A DNA stretch of 28,799 nucleotides from assembly GCA_020025795.1 (NCBI GenBank), contig JAHHRK010000008.1, positions 1 through 28,799 on the forward strand, given 5' to 3'. This document shows positions 1 to 8,352 of the stretch, piece by piece. The position numbers and the translations under genes are program-made. Every line of letters begins with the position of its first letter. Within the stretch, counting starts at the first letter, position 1. The notes beneath the pieces were generated by a model that saw nothing but the letters and a program-made list of their open reading frames with translations, was not told the origin of the DNA and ran no database searches. The stretch is from Faecalibacterium sp. (GTDB taxonomy: Bacteria; Bacillota; Clostridia; Oscillospirales; Ruminococcaceae).

Positions 1-1452
1 GCAGAGGGCGAAGAAATCGTTACCAGCACTTCCAACCAGTCCTACTATGAGGATGCAATCTTCCGCAGCCTGACCAAGCAGATCATGGAAAAGGAAGGCA
101 TCAGCGAAAAGGCTGCCCAGAACCTGATTTATACCGGCGGCTTCCAGATTTACTCCTGCGAAGACCCGGATCTGCAGCACTCGATGGAAACCATCATGCT
201 GAACGACGGCGATAAGTATTTTCCTGCCGGCTGGCGTGAAGAAGAAGTTTCCGAGCTGCGCGACTATGACATCCCGGTTTATGCCGAAGACGGCGTGACC
301 CCCAAGACCAAGACTAAGGAAGACGGCACCACCGTGTATTTCCGCAAGGTACGTACCCAGGCTGCTATGGTTTCCATGGACTTTGACGGCGACGTCCGCG
401 GTATTGTGGGCGGTATCGGCGAAAAGACTGCTGACCTGGGTCTGAACCGTGCTACGGACGCACCGCGTCAGTGTGGTTCTACCATGAAGCCCATCGGCCC
501 TTACAGCCTGGCTGTGGAGTACGGTTTGTACAACTGGTCCAGTATGCTGAACGATTCTCCCTTGTACGCCAAGGAAGATATGAAGATCCGCAATGATGAT
601 TATTGCCGCAAGCACGGTCTGTCTGGTCTGTCTGACCAGGCGCTGAAGGCTTATCCGGCTGCATGGCGTGAATGGCCGCGCAACTATGGCAATAGTTACA
701 GCTACCAGAATATCCCGGTGTTTGAAGGTCTGTACCGTTCTTTGAACACCATTGCAGCACGCGTTGGCGAAACGGTCGGCGCAGATAAGATTTATAATTT
801 TGCGAAGAACACCCTGAATATGTCCACGCTGGTCGATGCCGACAATTCGCTGGCATCCATGATTATGGGTAGCCAGTCCTACGGTGTTACTACGCTGGAC
901 CTGTGTGCAGCTTTCCAGATTTTCTACGACGGCACCTATAATACGCCGCGTTTCTACACCGAAGTGTATGATTCGGACGGTAACCTGTATCTGGAATCTG
1001 ACATGAGTGAGTATCAGGCACTGACCCCCGAAACGGCACGCATCATGAACCGTATGCTGCGTAATGTTATTACGGTTGGTACCGCAGCCCGCGTTGGCGG
1101 CCCCAAGGCCGGCAATATGGAATCCATCGGCAAGACCGGTACGGCAAGCGACTGGAAGGACTTCTCCTTTGTCGGCCTGACCCCGTACTACGTCACTGCT
1201 ACCTGGTGGGGTTATGACGAGCCCACCAAGATGAAGGAGCTGGGCAGCACGAAGAACTGTGCCGCTGCATGGAAGGCTCTGATGGAAGATGTGCAGGCAG
1301 ATATGAGCACCAAGAAGTTCCCGGATGCTGAAGGCGTTGTAACGGCGGCATTCTGCCGCGATACGGGTCTGCTGGCAAATCCCGGCTGCCCCAACCAGGG
1401 CGTTGGCTACTACAAAAAGAGCGATCTGCCCGGACACTGTGATATGCACTAA
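1..1452 (+). CDS. Class A penicillin-binding protein, 3' part (transpeptidase domain)
   Basis: The reading frame is open from the first base, so the start and the expected glycosyltransferase domain lie upstream of the window. What remains is a penicillin-binding transpeptidase domain, which cross-links peptidoglycan stem peptides outside the membrane. All three active-site motifs are visible in order: STMK with its serine codon at 478-480 (inside RQCGSTMKP, where most relatives have RQPGS), SLN at about 739-747, and KTGTAS from 1132. The preceding NRAT...RQ segment is typical of class A (PBP1a/PonA-like) enzymes. A short tail of about 100 residues follows KTGTAS and carries several cysteines. 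A hairpin at 1489-1531 follows the stop. The family is certain; the exact paralogue (PBP1a, 1b or 2c type) cannot be told without the N-terminus. Confidence 0.93.
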   Translation, partial: AEGEEIVTSTSNQSYYEDAIFRSLTKQIMEKEGISEKAAQNLIYTGGFQIYSCEDPDLQHSMETIMLNDGDKYFPAGWREEEVSELRDYDIPVYAEDGVTPKTKTKEDGTTVYFRKVRTQAAMVSMDFDGDVRGIVGGIGEKTADLGLNRATDAPRQCGSTMKPIGPYSLAVEYGLYNWSSMLNDSPLYAKEDMKIRNDDYCRKHGLSGLSDQALKAYPAAWREWPRNYGNSYSYQNIPVFEGLYRSLNTIAARVGETVGADKIYNFAKNTLNMSTLVDADNSLASMIMGSQSYGVTTLDLCAAFQIFYDGTYNTPRFYTEVYDSDGNLYLESDMSEYQALTPETARIMNRMLRNVITVGTAARVGGPKAGNMESIGKTGTASDWKDFSFVGLTPYYVTATWWGYDEPTKMKELGSTKNCAAAWKALMEDVQADMSTKKFPDAEGVVTAAFCRDTGLLANPGCPNQGVGYYKKSDLPGHCDMH

Positions 1453-1488
1453 GGCAAATCGTGCCACGGCAAGTGTAAAAAAGCAAAA

Positions 1489-1531
1489 AATAACATCCAC
1501 CCTCTTGCAACGGCAGGGGGTGGGTGTTATT
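1489..1531 (+). terminator. Hairpin terminator after the PBP gene
   Basis: AATAACATCCACCC (1489-1502) pairs with GGGTGGGTGTTATT (1518-1531), with one G-T pair. The downstream T tract is weak on the plus strand. Confidence 0.6.
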
Positions 1532-1574
1532 ATACCTCTGTTAGACGTACAGTTGTTCGTGAGGGGAAAACAAG

Positions 1575-2000
1575 ATGAGTAGAAGATTTTTGCTGGTAGA
1601 TGCCGAGGCTGTGCCCGAAGTGTTTTTGCAGGTACTGCGTGCGAAGGATCTTTTGGCCAGCGGCGAAGCAAAAAATATTAGTGCGGCGGCGCGTGCGGCA
1701 GGTATTTCACGCAGCGCATTCTATAAGTATAAGGACAGCGTTTTTGAGTCCGGTAACAATCGTTCTGTGCTGACGGTGATTGCTACGCTGCGGGACGAAA
1801 CCGGTGCCTTGCAGGCACTTTTGGCAGGTATCAGCAGTGCGGGTGCTGGTATTGTGACATTGAATCAGTCTTTGCCGGAAAACGGCACGGCCCAGATTGC
1901 GGTTACCATTCGTACCAGCGGTATGCTGATTAGTGTGGACGAAATGACGGAAAAGCTGGCCCAGCAGCGCACGGTTATAGAAGTACACTGCGACAATTAA
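1575..2000 (+). CDS. ACT-domain protein of the PheB/UPF0735 family
   Basis: A 141-residue protein with an N-terminal segment (about 20-55) that reads like a helix-turn-helix (NISAAARAAGISRSAFYKYK) and a C-terminal ACT domain (about 65-138). ACT domains bind small ligands, usually amino acids. Family members are annotated as PheB-like or UPF0735 ACT proteins and often lie beside homoserine dehydrogenase or aspartate-pathway genes. That fits aspartate kinase being the next gene, although a strong terminator and a 350-base leader separate the two. GAGGGG lies 8-9 bases before ATG 1575. No catalytic residues are recognisable, so a ligand-sensing or regulatory role is inferred. The family call is firm; the role is not known. 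Confidence 0.85.
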   Translation: MSRRFLLVDAEAVPEVFLQVLRAKDLLASGEAKNISAAARAAGISRSAFYKYKDSVFESGNNRSVLTVIATLRDETGALQALLAGISSAGAGIVTLNQSLPENGTAQIAVTIRTSGMLISVDEMTEKLAQQRTVIEVHCDN

Positions 2001-2030
2001 AAAAGGCCTAGCTGAAAAAAGAATCTTTGA

Positions 2031-2072
2031 AACGGTGTGATCCGGCAATTAGCCGGGCACACCGTTTTTTCT
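2031..2072 (+). terminator. Strong intrinsic terminator after the ACT gene
   Basis: AACGGTGTG pairs with CACACCGTT, with an inner CCGGC/GCCGG stem, followed by TTTTTTCTTTT. It isolates the ACT gene from lysC. Confidence 0.92.
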
Positions 2073-2351
2073 TTTGCGAAAAATGTGGTGCGCACCGTTC
2101 CTGCGTCGGCGGCATAGGATGGGCGTGCAGAGGATATAAGGCCACATTGCGTTTTGAAAAAGCTGCTCTGTCGGATCGGAAAAAGCAGGGCACAGCGGAA
2201 AACAGCTTGTGGCTATTGCTTTGCATCTTCTGCGGCGCAAGGCAGACCGGAAATACCTGCCGAACGTTTTACGGGAAGGTTTTGAACGGGACTCACTGGC
2301 GCGTGCGGAGGGAATACCTCTGCCGGGAACATCACATGGAGGAGTGGTTGT
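2073..2351 (+). promoter_or_regulatory. Long structured leader upstream of aspartate kinase, class not recognised
   Basis: About 280 bases without a credible gene lie between the terminator and lysC. Visible pairings are AATGTGG (2082-2088) with CCACATT (2142-2148), GGCAG with CCTGCC around 2233-2254, and GCGGAGG with CCTCTGC (about 2308-2326) just before the ribosome binding site. I looked for the lysine riboswitch core and the T-box GGTGG-ACCGCG element and did not find either. The open plus-strand frame across it has no homology I can see. A control region for lysC is the natural guess but is unproven. Confidence 0.35.
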
Positions 2352-3560
2352 ATGGGATTGATTGTGCAAAAGTTTGGCGGAAGCTCCGTCAAGGACCGTG
2401 ACCACCTGTTTCGGGTGGCACGCATCATTGCAAATACCCGCCTTGCGGGAAACAACGTGGTAGCGGTGGTGTCTGCACAGGGCGATACCACAGATACACT
2501 GCTGGAAAAAGCGGCGGAGATCACACAGGAGCCTTCGGCGCGCGAGATGGATGTGCTGCTTTCCACGGGTGAGCAGATTTCCATTGCACTTTTAACCATG
2601 ACATTGAACGCGTTGGGCTGCGATGCCATCAGTCTGACCGGCTGGCAGGCAGGCTTTCATACCAACTGCGCCTACACCAAAGCACGCATCCAGCGGCTGG
2701 ACTGCAAGCGGATTGCCGGCGAGCTTGCCCAGGGCAGGGTGGTGGTTGTGGCAGGATTTCAGGGTATGACGCAGCTGGAGGACATTACAACGCTTGTGCG
2801 CGGCGGCCGGGATACCAGCGCTGTGGCCATTGCGGCAGCATTGCAAGCGGACCGCTGCCAGATCTTTACGGATGTGGAAGGCATCTACACAGCGGACCCA
2901 CGCAGAGTGCCCAGTGCCCGCAAATTGAAAGAGGTCAGCTTCGACGAAATGCTGGAGCTGGCCTCTATGGGCAGTCAGGTGCTGAATAACCGCAGCGTGG
3001 AGCTGGCGAAAAAATATCATGTGGAGCTGGAGGTGCTTTCCAGCCTGAACCCGGTGGAAGGTACTGTTGTAAGAGAACAGGCAAAAACCATGGAGGGCAC
3101 TTGTATCAAAGGCATGACGAAAGATACCGCTGTTGCGGTAATTTCGATTTTGCATTTGCAGGATCTTGCGGCGGCACGCACCCGGATTTTCAGCCTTTTG
3201 GCGCAAAACGACGTCCATGTGGATATGATTTGCCAAGCCGCGGACCAGGGCGAAAGCAATCAGCTGCACTTTTCCATTGCGGCGGCGGACAAGGTCAAAA
3301 CCATGCAGCTTTTGCAGCAGTGCGGCGTCTGTGATGGCGGCGAAATTTTAGTGGACGACAGCTGCGCCAAGGTGTCGGTTGTGGGCATTGGGCTGCAAAC
3401 CAACGGCGGTATTGCGGCAAAACTGTTCGAGGCGCTGGCAAGCCATCAGATCAACGTCAAAATGGTCACCACCAGCGAAATCAAGATTTCGGTCATGATT
3501 CGTAAAAATGACGTGGATTTGGCGATGCGCGCGATTCACGATGCACTGGTTGCAGAATAA
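2352..3560 (+). CDS. lysC: Aspartate kinase
   Basis: Phosphorylates L-aspartate with ATP, the first committed step to lysine/diaminopimelate, threonine and methionine, in the cytoplasm. The 402-residue length is normal for a monofunctional enzyme. The N-terminal kinase signature KFGGSSV lies at about 7-13, RGGRDTSA marks the substrate and nucleotide region, and VEGIYTADPR is the conserved ADP-side motif. Residues from about 265 on carry tandem ACT domains (one ends in the VVGIGLQTNGGIAAKLFEAL region) for feedback inhibition, probably by lysine and/or threonine. GGAGG lies 9 bases before ATG 2352. An earlier ATG at 2336 is out of frame. The gene is monocistronic, with terminators on both sides, and is preceded by a long leader that may regulate it. 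Confidence 0.96.
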   Translation: MGLIVQKFGGSSVKDRDHLFRVARIIANTRLAGNNVVAVVSAQGDTTDTLLEKAAEITQEPSAREMDVLLSTGEQISIALLTMTLNALGCDAISLTGWQAGFHTNCAYTKARIQRLDCKRIAGELAQGRVVVVAGFQGMTQLEDITTLVRGGRDTSAVAIAAALQADRCQIFTDVEGIYTADPRRVPSARKLKEVSFDEMLELASMGSQVLNNRSVELAKKYHVELEVLSSLNPVEGTVVREQAKTMEGTCIKGMTKDTAVAVISILHLQDLAAARTRIFSLLAQNDVHVDMICQAADQGESNQLHFSIAAADKVKTMQLLQQCGVCDGGEILVDDSCAKVSVVGIGLQTNGGIAAKLFEALASHQINVKMVTTSEIKISVMIRKNDVDLAMRAIHDALVAE

Positions 3561-3572
3561 AAGCACAGGGCA

Positions 3573-3615
3573 GAGCGGCGGTTCTCTTTTATAGAGGCCG
3601 CTGCTTTTCTTTTTG
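3573..3615 (+). terminator. Intrinsic terminator after lysC
   Basis: AGCGGC and a CTCT block pair with AGAG and GCCGCT around a TTTAT loop, followed by GCTTTTCTTTTT. Confidence 0.8.
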
Positions 3616-3616
3616 C

Positions 3617-3645
3617 TGTACACGAGGGAATAAATGCGGTATAAT
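3617..3645 (+). promoter_or_regulatory. Promoter of the carboxypeptidase gene
   Basis: A perfect TATAAT (3640-3645) lies 17 bases after TGTACA (3617-3622), which matches the -35 consensus at four of six positions. Confidence 0.6.
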
Positions 3646-3700
3646 AAGATATTATGGACATGATTTAAGACCCATATCATACGAGCAGTGAGGAAACAGA

Positions 3701-4525
3701 ATGGACAATACCCCGATTCAAAGTTATACCCCCAGCGAGCTTGTGCAGCGTCGGTTGCAGCGTGCGGCACGGCGCCGTAAAAAGAAGCTGCTGCAAGGCG
3801 TTATTCTTGCGATAGGCTTCGTGGCGCTGATATTGATTCTGATGGGCATCCGCACCATTTGGAAATGGACCGAGGGTTCTCGTGCTCGTGCAAAATACGG
3901 CACAGCGACCTACGATGTGTCGGGATACGCTTTTAACGCAGCAGACCCGCGGCTGGTTCTGGTCAATCAGTATTGCACCACACCATCTGCACCGGAAATG
4001 GTTGTCGCAGACGATGCCACAGGCCAACAGCTGGAAATCGAAGCGGCACAGGCGTTCCGCACCATGGTGCAGGCCGCAGCAGAAGAAAAAATCAAGCTGT
4101 CGCTGGGTTCGGGCTATCGGGATGAGCTAACGCAGGACAACCTGTTCCAAAAGCTCGTGGAGCGATACACTGTGCAGGGCTATACCCAGGAGGAAGCCGA
4201 GGCCATCGCATGGACGGTTTCGGAAAAAGCCGGTTACAGCGAGCATCATACCGGCTACGCAGCAGACATCGTAACCGATGATTACCCTGTACAGGATTCT
4301 GAATTTGCAAAAAGCAAGGCCTACGCCTGGCTGGTGCGCTATGCGCCGGATTATGGCTTTATCCTGCGCTACCCGGAAGAACGCCAGGTTGCCACAGGCC
4401 ATATCGAACAGCCCTGGCACTGGCGCTATGTGGGCGTGGAAAACGCACAGGCGATTACCGCCAGCGGCCTTTCTTTGGAAGAGTTTTTAGCACTGCATAC
4501 CACGCAGCCAACCCCAGCGGAATAA
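3701..4525 (+). CDS. Membrane-anchored D-alanyl-D-alanine carboxypeptidase, M15B (VanY/DacB-like)
   Basis: A 274-residue protein with a basic N-terminus, one membrane segment (about 30-50) and an extracellular M15B peptidase domain. Zinc ligands and catalytic residues are all present: SxHxTGxAxD at 180-189 (His182, Asp189), the catalytic Glu236 and the third zinc ligand His240 in EQPWHWRYVG. GSGYRD near residue 140 is the family's arginine motif. Enzymes of this kind trim the terminal D-Ala from peptidoglycan pentapeptides. GTGAGG lies upstream of ATG 3701, and the gene has its own promoter. No van resistance cluster is nearby, so ordinary wall maturation is more likely than glycopeptide resistance. 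Confidence 0.92.
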   Translation: MDNTPIQSYTPSELVQRRLQRAARRRKKKLLQGVILAIGFVALILILMGIRTIWKWTEGSRARAKYGTATYDVSGYAFNAADPRLVLVNQYCTTPSAPEMVVADDATGQQLEIEAAQAFRTMVQAAAEEKIKLSLGSGYRDELTQDNLFQKLVERYTVQGYTQEEAEAIAWTVSEKAGYSEHHTGYAADIVTDDYPVQDSEFAKSKAYAWLVRYAPDYGFILRYPEERQVATGHIEQPWHWRYVGVENAQAITASGLSLEEFLALHTTQPTPAE

Positions 4526-4581
4526 CCGCCGTGCGTTTGGCTGCTCTGGGTGCAGAATCGTAGATATTAGGAGGACTGAAC

Positions 4582-5862
4582 TTGGAACGAAACGAACTTT
4601 TGCCCGGCGTGTATGTGACACGCATCGCAGCGGAAAAATTCAACCGCTGCCGCCTCAGTCTGCATTTTACTTTCCCGGCTAAGCGAGAGACGGCCACGGC
4701 GCACGCACTGCTGCCGCTGGTGATGGAGCGCGGCTGCGCTTCCTGCCCGGATATGACCGAAATGACCAAAAAGCTGGCGCGCCTGTATGGTGCGGACCTG
4801 ACGGTGGACGGCCGCGCCGTTGGTGCAAACCATAACCTGTGCATCAGCGTGACCGGCATCAAGGACGCTTTTGCGCTGGAAGGCGAGAAGCTGACGAGTG
4901 CGTATGCCCAGCTGGTTCTGGATGAAGCATTCCATCCGTACTTTGTGGACGGCGCATTTGACCCCAGTGAGGTCGAAATCGAAAAGACCATGCTGCGCCG
5001 CAATCTGGAAAACGAAATCAACGAAAAGCGCATCTACTGTGCCCGTGCAGCACAGCGCGAATTCTATAAAGATACCCCGGCGGCCATTCGCCAGGGCGGC
5101 TATCTGGAAGAAGTGGACAGCCAGACCCCCCAGACCCTGTTGGCGGCCTATCAGGAAATGCTGCGCACCGCACAAATCGAGCTGATGCTGTTTGGCATCG
5201 ACGAGGAAAACGAAGCCGTCGTTCTGGACGCTTTGAAGAAAGAGCTGGCTGCCATTCAGCGCAATCCCCAGCCGCTGGCCCCGTTTGTGACCATTCCGGT
5301 ACAGCCCGTCAAGCACTTTAAGGAGAGCTTTGACATGGTGCAGGCCAAGCTGTGCATGATGTTCACCATGGACCGTCCGGTGGATTTGGACGAGTTGCAG
5401 GCTTACCGCCTGGCCATGGCTTTGTTCGGCGGCAGCGTGACCAGCCGCCTGTTCTTGAATGTGCGTGAAAAGATGCACATCTGCTACTACTGTTCTTCTT
5501 CTTTCCAGACCTTTACCGGCAGTATGTCCGTCAACAGCGGCATCGAGCCGGCCAACGCGGAAAAAGCGGAAGCCGCAATCCTGAAGGAGCTGTCTGATTT
5601 GTGCGATGGTCCCATCAGCGATGAAGAATTGGAAGATTGCCGCCGCGGCCTGTTGTCCGGCTTTGACAGCGTGGAAGATTCCATCAGCGGCATCGAATCC
5701 TGGTACGCCATGCAGATTTGGCGTGGCGCAGGCATCAACACGCCTGCCCAGGAGCGGGAAAAGATGCTCAAAGTCACCAAGGACGATGTGCGTGATGTGC
5801 TGAAGCGGTTCCACCTTTCCGTCAGTTATCTGCTTACCAACAAGGAGGAGAACCATGGCTGA
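4582..5862 (+). CDS. M16 peptidase-like protein without zinc ligands (YmfF-type partner)
   Basis: A 426-residue M16-fold protein. The start is TTG 4582, 6 bases after AGGAGG; no ATG fits the ribosome binding site. At the place of the HxxEH zinc motif the sequence is HALLP (residues 41-45), so the glutamate and second histidine are missing and proteolysis is not expected. The C-terminal half keeps the substrate-binding Arg/Tyr region (LNVREKMHICYY), as non-catalytic M16 subunits do. It overlaps the active M16 gene downstream by 8 bases. The two probably form a heterodimer like the YmfF/YmfH pair of bacilli, in which this chain shapes the chamber. The natural substrate is unknown in the family. 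Confidence 0.85.
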   Translation: MERNELLPGVYVTRIAAEKFNRCRLSLHFTFPAKRETATAHALLPLVMERGCASCPDMTEMTKKLARLYGADLTVDGRAVGANHNLCISVTGIKDAFALEGEKLTSAYAQLVLDEAFHPYFVDGAFDPSEVEIEKTMLRRNLENEINEKRIYCARAAQREFYKDTPAAIRQGGYLEEVDSQTPQTLLAAYQEMLRTAQIELMLFGIDEENEAVVLDALKKELAAIQRNPQPLAPFVTIPVQPVKHFKESFDMVQAKLCMMFTMDRPVDLDELQAYRLAMALFGGSVTSRLFLNVREKMHICYYCSSSFQTFTGSMSVNSGIEPANAEKAEAAILKELSDLCDGPISDEELEDCRRGLLSGFDSVEDSISGIESWYAMQIWRGAGINTPAQEREKMLKVTKDDVRDVLKRFHLSVSYLLTNKEENHG

Positions 5863-7159
5863 TACCGTAAAAAATGCAGCGGCAGCGGCTGCCGCAAAGG
5901 ATGAATGGAAGGTTTTGCCTTCCGGGCTGACGGTGATTGTGCGCCCCATGCCGGGTTATTCCTGCACGCACGCCATTTATGCCACCAAATTCGGCTCGAT
6001 TGATTTGAAGTTCCGCCTGGGCGATAAAATCGTGGATTTGCCGGCAGGCGTGGCACACTTTTTGGAACATAAAATGTTCGAGGACGAGGACGGCGATGCC
6101 TTTGCCAAGTACGCAAAGACCGGCGCCAATGCCAATGCCTTTACCAGCTTTGACCGTACCTGCTATATTTTCACGGCAACGGATATGCTGGACGAAAGCC
6201 TGGACGTTCTGCTGAACATGGTAGGCCACCCTTACTTTACCAAAGAAACCATCGACAAAGAGCAGGGCATCATCGGTCAGGAAATCAAAATGTATGATGA
6301 TAGTCCGGACTGGCGTTTGATTACCGGCCTGTGTGAGCAGATGTATCATGCACACCCCATTCGCAGCGATATTGCAGGCACCTGCGAAAGTATTGCGGAA
6401 ATCACGCTGGAAATGCTGTACGACTGCTGCAAGGCATTCTACGCACCCAATAATATGGTGCTGGCTGTTGCCGGCAACACCACGATGGAGCAGGTGCTGG
6501 CCGCTTGTGAACGCGCCGGTTTGATGGAGCCTGCCGCTGTAACGGAAAAGGTGCAGCGCCTGTGGCCGGAAGAACCGATGACTGTTGCAGAGCCGTTCCG
6601 TACCGAGAAGATGGCCATTGCAAAGCCTGCCTTTGGTATCGGCTTTAAGGAAAAGCCTCTGGCTGCCGATGATGAAGCAACCGAAGTGCTGTACGGCATT
6701 ATCTGCGATGCCATCTGCGGCGGAATGTCGCCGCTGTACCGCCGCTTGTACGACGCCGGCCTGGTAAATCCCGGCTTTGACGGCGAAGTGCTGCGCGTGG
6801 ACGGCTGCTGCTGCACGCTGTTTACCGGCGAGAGCAGCCAGCCTGAGCTGGTGCAGAAGATGCTTCTGGAAGAAATCGAGCGTGTGCGCCGCGAAGGTGT
6901 GGACCCGGAAATCTTCACCCTGTGCAAGAACCAGAAGTACGGCACGCTCATTGAAAATTTGGAAAATGCCGAGGATTCCGCCAGCCAGATTGCAGATTTT
7001 GCACTGACCGGCCGCACGGTTGCACAGCAAATCGAAATGCTGGCAGGCCTGCGGGTAGAGGACGCCAACGCAGCGTTGCAGCAGCTGTATTCCACTGACC
7101 GTATGGCAGTGCTGCATATCCTGCCTGACGGCTCGGCTGATTTTGAAGACGAAGAATAA
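5855..7159 (+). CDS. M16 zinc metallopeptidase, catalytic subunit (YmfH-type)
   Basis: A 434-residue M16 peptidase with an intact inverted zinc motif HFLEH at 68-72 and the distal glutamate ligand region GQEI (Glu143), at the expected spacing. The conserved NANAFTSFDRTCYIF segment follows the zinc motif as in YmfH/PqqL relatives. The C-terminal half carries the SPLYRRLYDAGLV substrate-binding region. There is no signal peptide, so it is cytoplasmic. GGAGGAG precedes ATG 5855, inside the end of the upstream gene, implying coupled translation. The alanine-rich N-terminus (KNAAAAAAAK) is unusual. lgt follows after 15 bases. Sequence supports a peptide-degrading chamber made with the upstream protein; its target is unknown. 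Confidence 0.92.
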   Translation: MADTVKNAAAAAAAKDEWKVLPSGLTVIVRPMPGYSCTHAIYATKFGSIDLKFRLGDKIVDLPAGVAHFLEHKMFEDEDGDAFAKYAKTGANANAFTSFDRTCYIFTATDMLDESLDVLLNMVGHPYFTKETIDKEQGIIGQEIKMYDDSPDWRLITGLCEQMYHAHPIRSDIAGTCESIAEITLEMLYDCCKAFYAPNNMVLAVAGNTTMEQVLAACERAGLMEPAAVTEKVQRLWPEEPMTVAEPFRTEKMAIAKPAFGIGFKEKPLAADDEATEVLYGIICDAICGGMSPLYRRLYDAGLVNPGFDGEVLRVDGCCCTLFTGESSQPELVQKMLLEEIERVRREGVDPEIFTLCKNQKYGTLIENLENAEDSASQIADFALTGRTVAQQIEMLAGLRVEDANAALQQLYSTDRMAVLHILPDGSADFEDEE

Positions 7160-7174
7160 GAGGGTGCAAACAAA

Positions 7175-8230
7175 ATGAACGAATATGTTGTAAGCTTTCC
7201 GGGGTTGGGGCTGGAGTTCAATCTGAACCGCGTGGCCTTTTCCATCGGAAATTTGGACGTGTACTGGTATGGCCTTTTGATTGCTACGGGTCTGCTGCTG
7301 GCAGTTCTGTGGTGCTTTTACCACGCAGTCGAGTTCGGCGTGGATTCGGACCGCCTGCTGGATGTAGTGTGCTTCGGCACCATCATGGCAATCGTCTGCG
7401 CCCGTATTTACTATGTGGTCATGTCGCCCTACGGCTATGACAGCATCTGGGAAATGTTCGATATCCGCCAGGGCGGTATTGCCATTTACGGTGCAATCAT
7501 CGGCGCATTTGTCTTTGGCGGCCTGGCCTGTAAGTGGCGCAAAATCCCCATCTGGGCAACCTGTGACCTGGCATCCGTTGGCTTTTTGATTGGCCAGTGC
7601 CTGGGCCGCTGGGGCAACTTTGTAAACCAGGAAGCCTTCGGCTACAACACCAACCTGCCCTGGGGTATGTACAGCGAAAAGACCCGCCAGTATCTGGAAA
7701 GCAGCGTGGTCACGCTGCCTACCGGTATGACGGTAGACCCCAGCATGCCGGTGCATCCCACCTTCCTGTACGAGAGCCTGTGGTGCCTGGTGGGCTTTAT
7801 CCTGCTGGCACTGTACTTCAAAAAGCGTAAGTTCAACGGCGATATTGCACTGCGCTACGCCATCTGGTACGGCCTGGGCCGCTTCTGGATCGAAGGCCTG
7901 CGTACTGACAGCTTGCTGCTGGTGCCCAGCCTGAACCTGCGTGCCTCTCAGCTGTTTGCCGCTGTAACGGTGGTGGCTGCGGTGCTGCTGGAAGTCTATC
8001 TGACCCGTAAGTATAAGGACCAGCAGCCCATGATGGTGATTCTGGCAATGAACAGCGACAATCTGGCATATCAGAAGAAACATCAGCTGTACAATGTGGC
8101 TATCTTTAGCACGCTGTCGGTCGGTGCATCCCACAAGAAATACGTGGAAGCCACCAAGAAGTTCAACGAACATGTTCGCGCAGAACTGGAAAAGCAGGTA
8201 AACGGCGAATCGGATCAGTCACAGGAATAA
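7175..8230 (+). CDS. lgt: Prolipoprotein diacylglyceryl transferase
   Basis: Transfers diacylglycerol from phosphatidylglycerol to the lipobox cysteine of prelipoproteins in the membrane. The Lgt signature GRWGNFVNQEAFG is at about residue 143, with HPTFLYES further on and several hydrophobic membrane helices. Family members usually have 250-300 residues; this one has 351 because a hydrophilic C-terminal tail of about 70 residues follows the last helix (from about 280). The tail is rich in charged residues and ends in GESDQSQE. GAGGGTG precedes ATG 7175. The gene closes the M16 operon and ends at a strong terminator. A substrate encoded in this window is the flavoprotein lipoprotein at 22204-24150. 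Confidence 0.95.
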   Translation: MNEYVVSFPGLGLEFNLNRVAFSIGNLDVYWYGLLIATGLLLAVLWCFYHAVEFGVDSDRLLDVVCFGTIMAIVCARIYYVVMSPYGYDSIWEMFDIRQGGIAIYGAIIGAFVFGGLACKWRKIPIWATCDLASVGFLIGQCLGRWGNFVNQEAFGYNTNLPWGMYSEKTRQYLESSVVTLPTGMTVDPSMPVHPTFLYESLWCLVGFILLALYFKKRKFNGDIALRYAIWYGLGRFWIEGLRTDSLLLVPSLNLRASQLFAAVTVVAAVLLEVYLTRKYKDQQPMMVILAMNSDNLAYQKKHQLYNVAIFSTLSVGASHKKYVEATKKFNEHVRAELEKQVNGESDQSQE

Positions 8231-8245
8231 TCCAACATATCTTAC

Positions 8246-8286
8246 GATGAGACGTCCTTCTCTACGGCGGAGGACGTCTTTTCTGT
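8246..8286 (+). terminator. Intrinsic terminator after lgt
   Basis: GAGACGTCCT pairs with AGGACGTCTT, followed by TTCTGTT. It ends the M16-lgt operon. Confidence 0.88.
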
Positions 8287-8314
8287 TGCAATTTTCGGCT
8301 TTGTATGATAGATT
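8286..8314 (+). promoter_or_regulatory. Promoter of the folD operon
   Basis: TTGCAA (8286-8291) and TAGATT (8309-8314) are 17 bases apart, just after the lgt terminator. Confidence 0.5.
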
Positions 8315-8352
8315 CTGAAAAAAGAAAAAAGTAAAGACGGAGGGAAACGCCT

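Noticed and set aside
2073..2351. Lysine riboswitch or T-box before lysC
   Set aside because: The conserved cores of both classes were searched for by eye and not found.
2027..2401. Open frame across the terminator and lysC leader
   Set aside because: It starts inside the terminator hairpin, has no ribosome binding site and overlaps the start of lysC in another frame.
5834..8173. A 779-codon open frame on the minus strand, and similar ones at 12704-14998 and 10589-12304
   Set aside because: They run opposite to well-supported genes (M16-lgt, rsmF-yebC, obg-mrnC), have no ribosome binding sites or domain motifs, and follow from the codon bias of the real genes.
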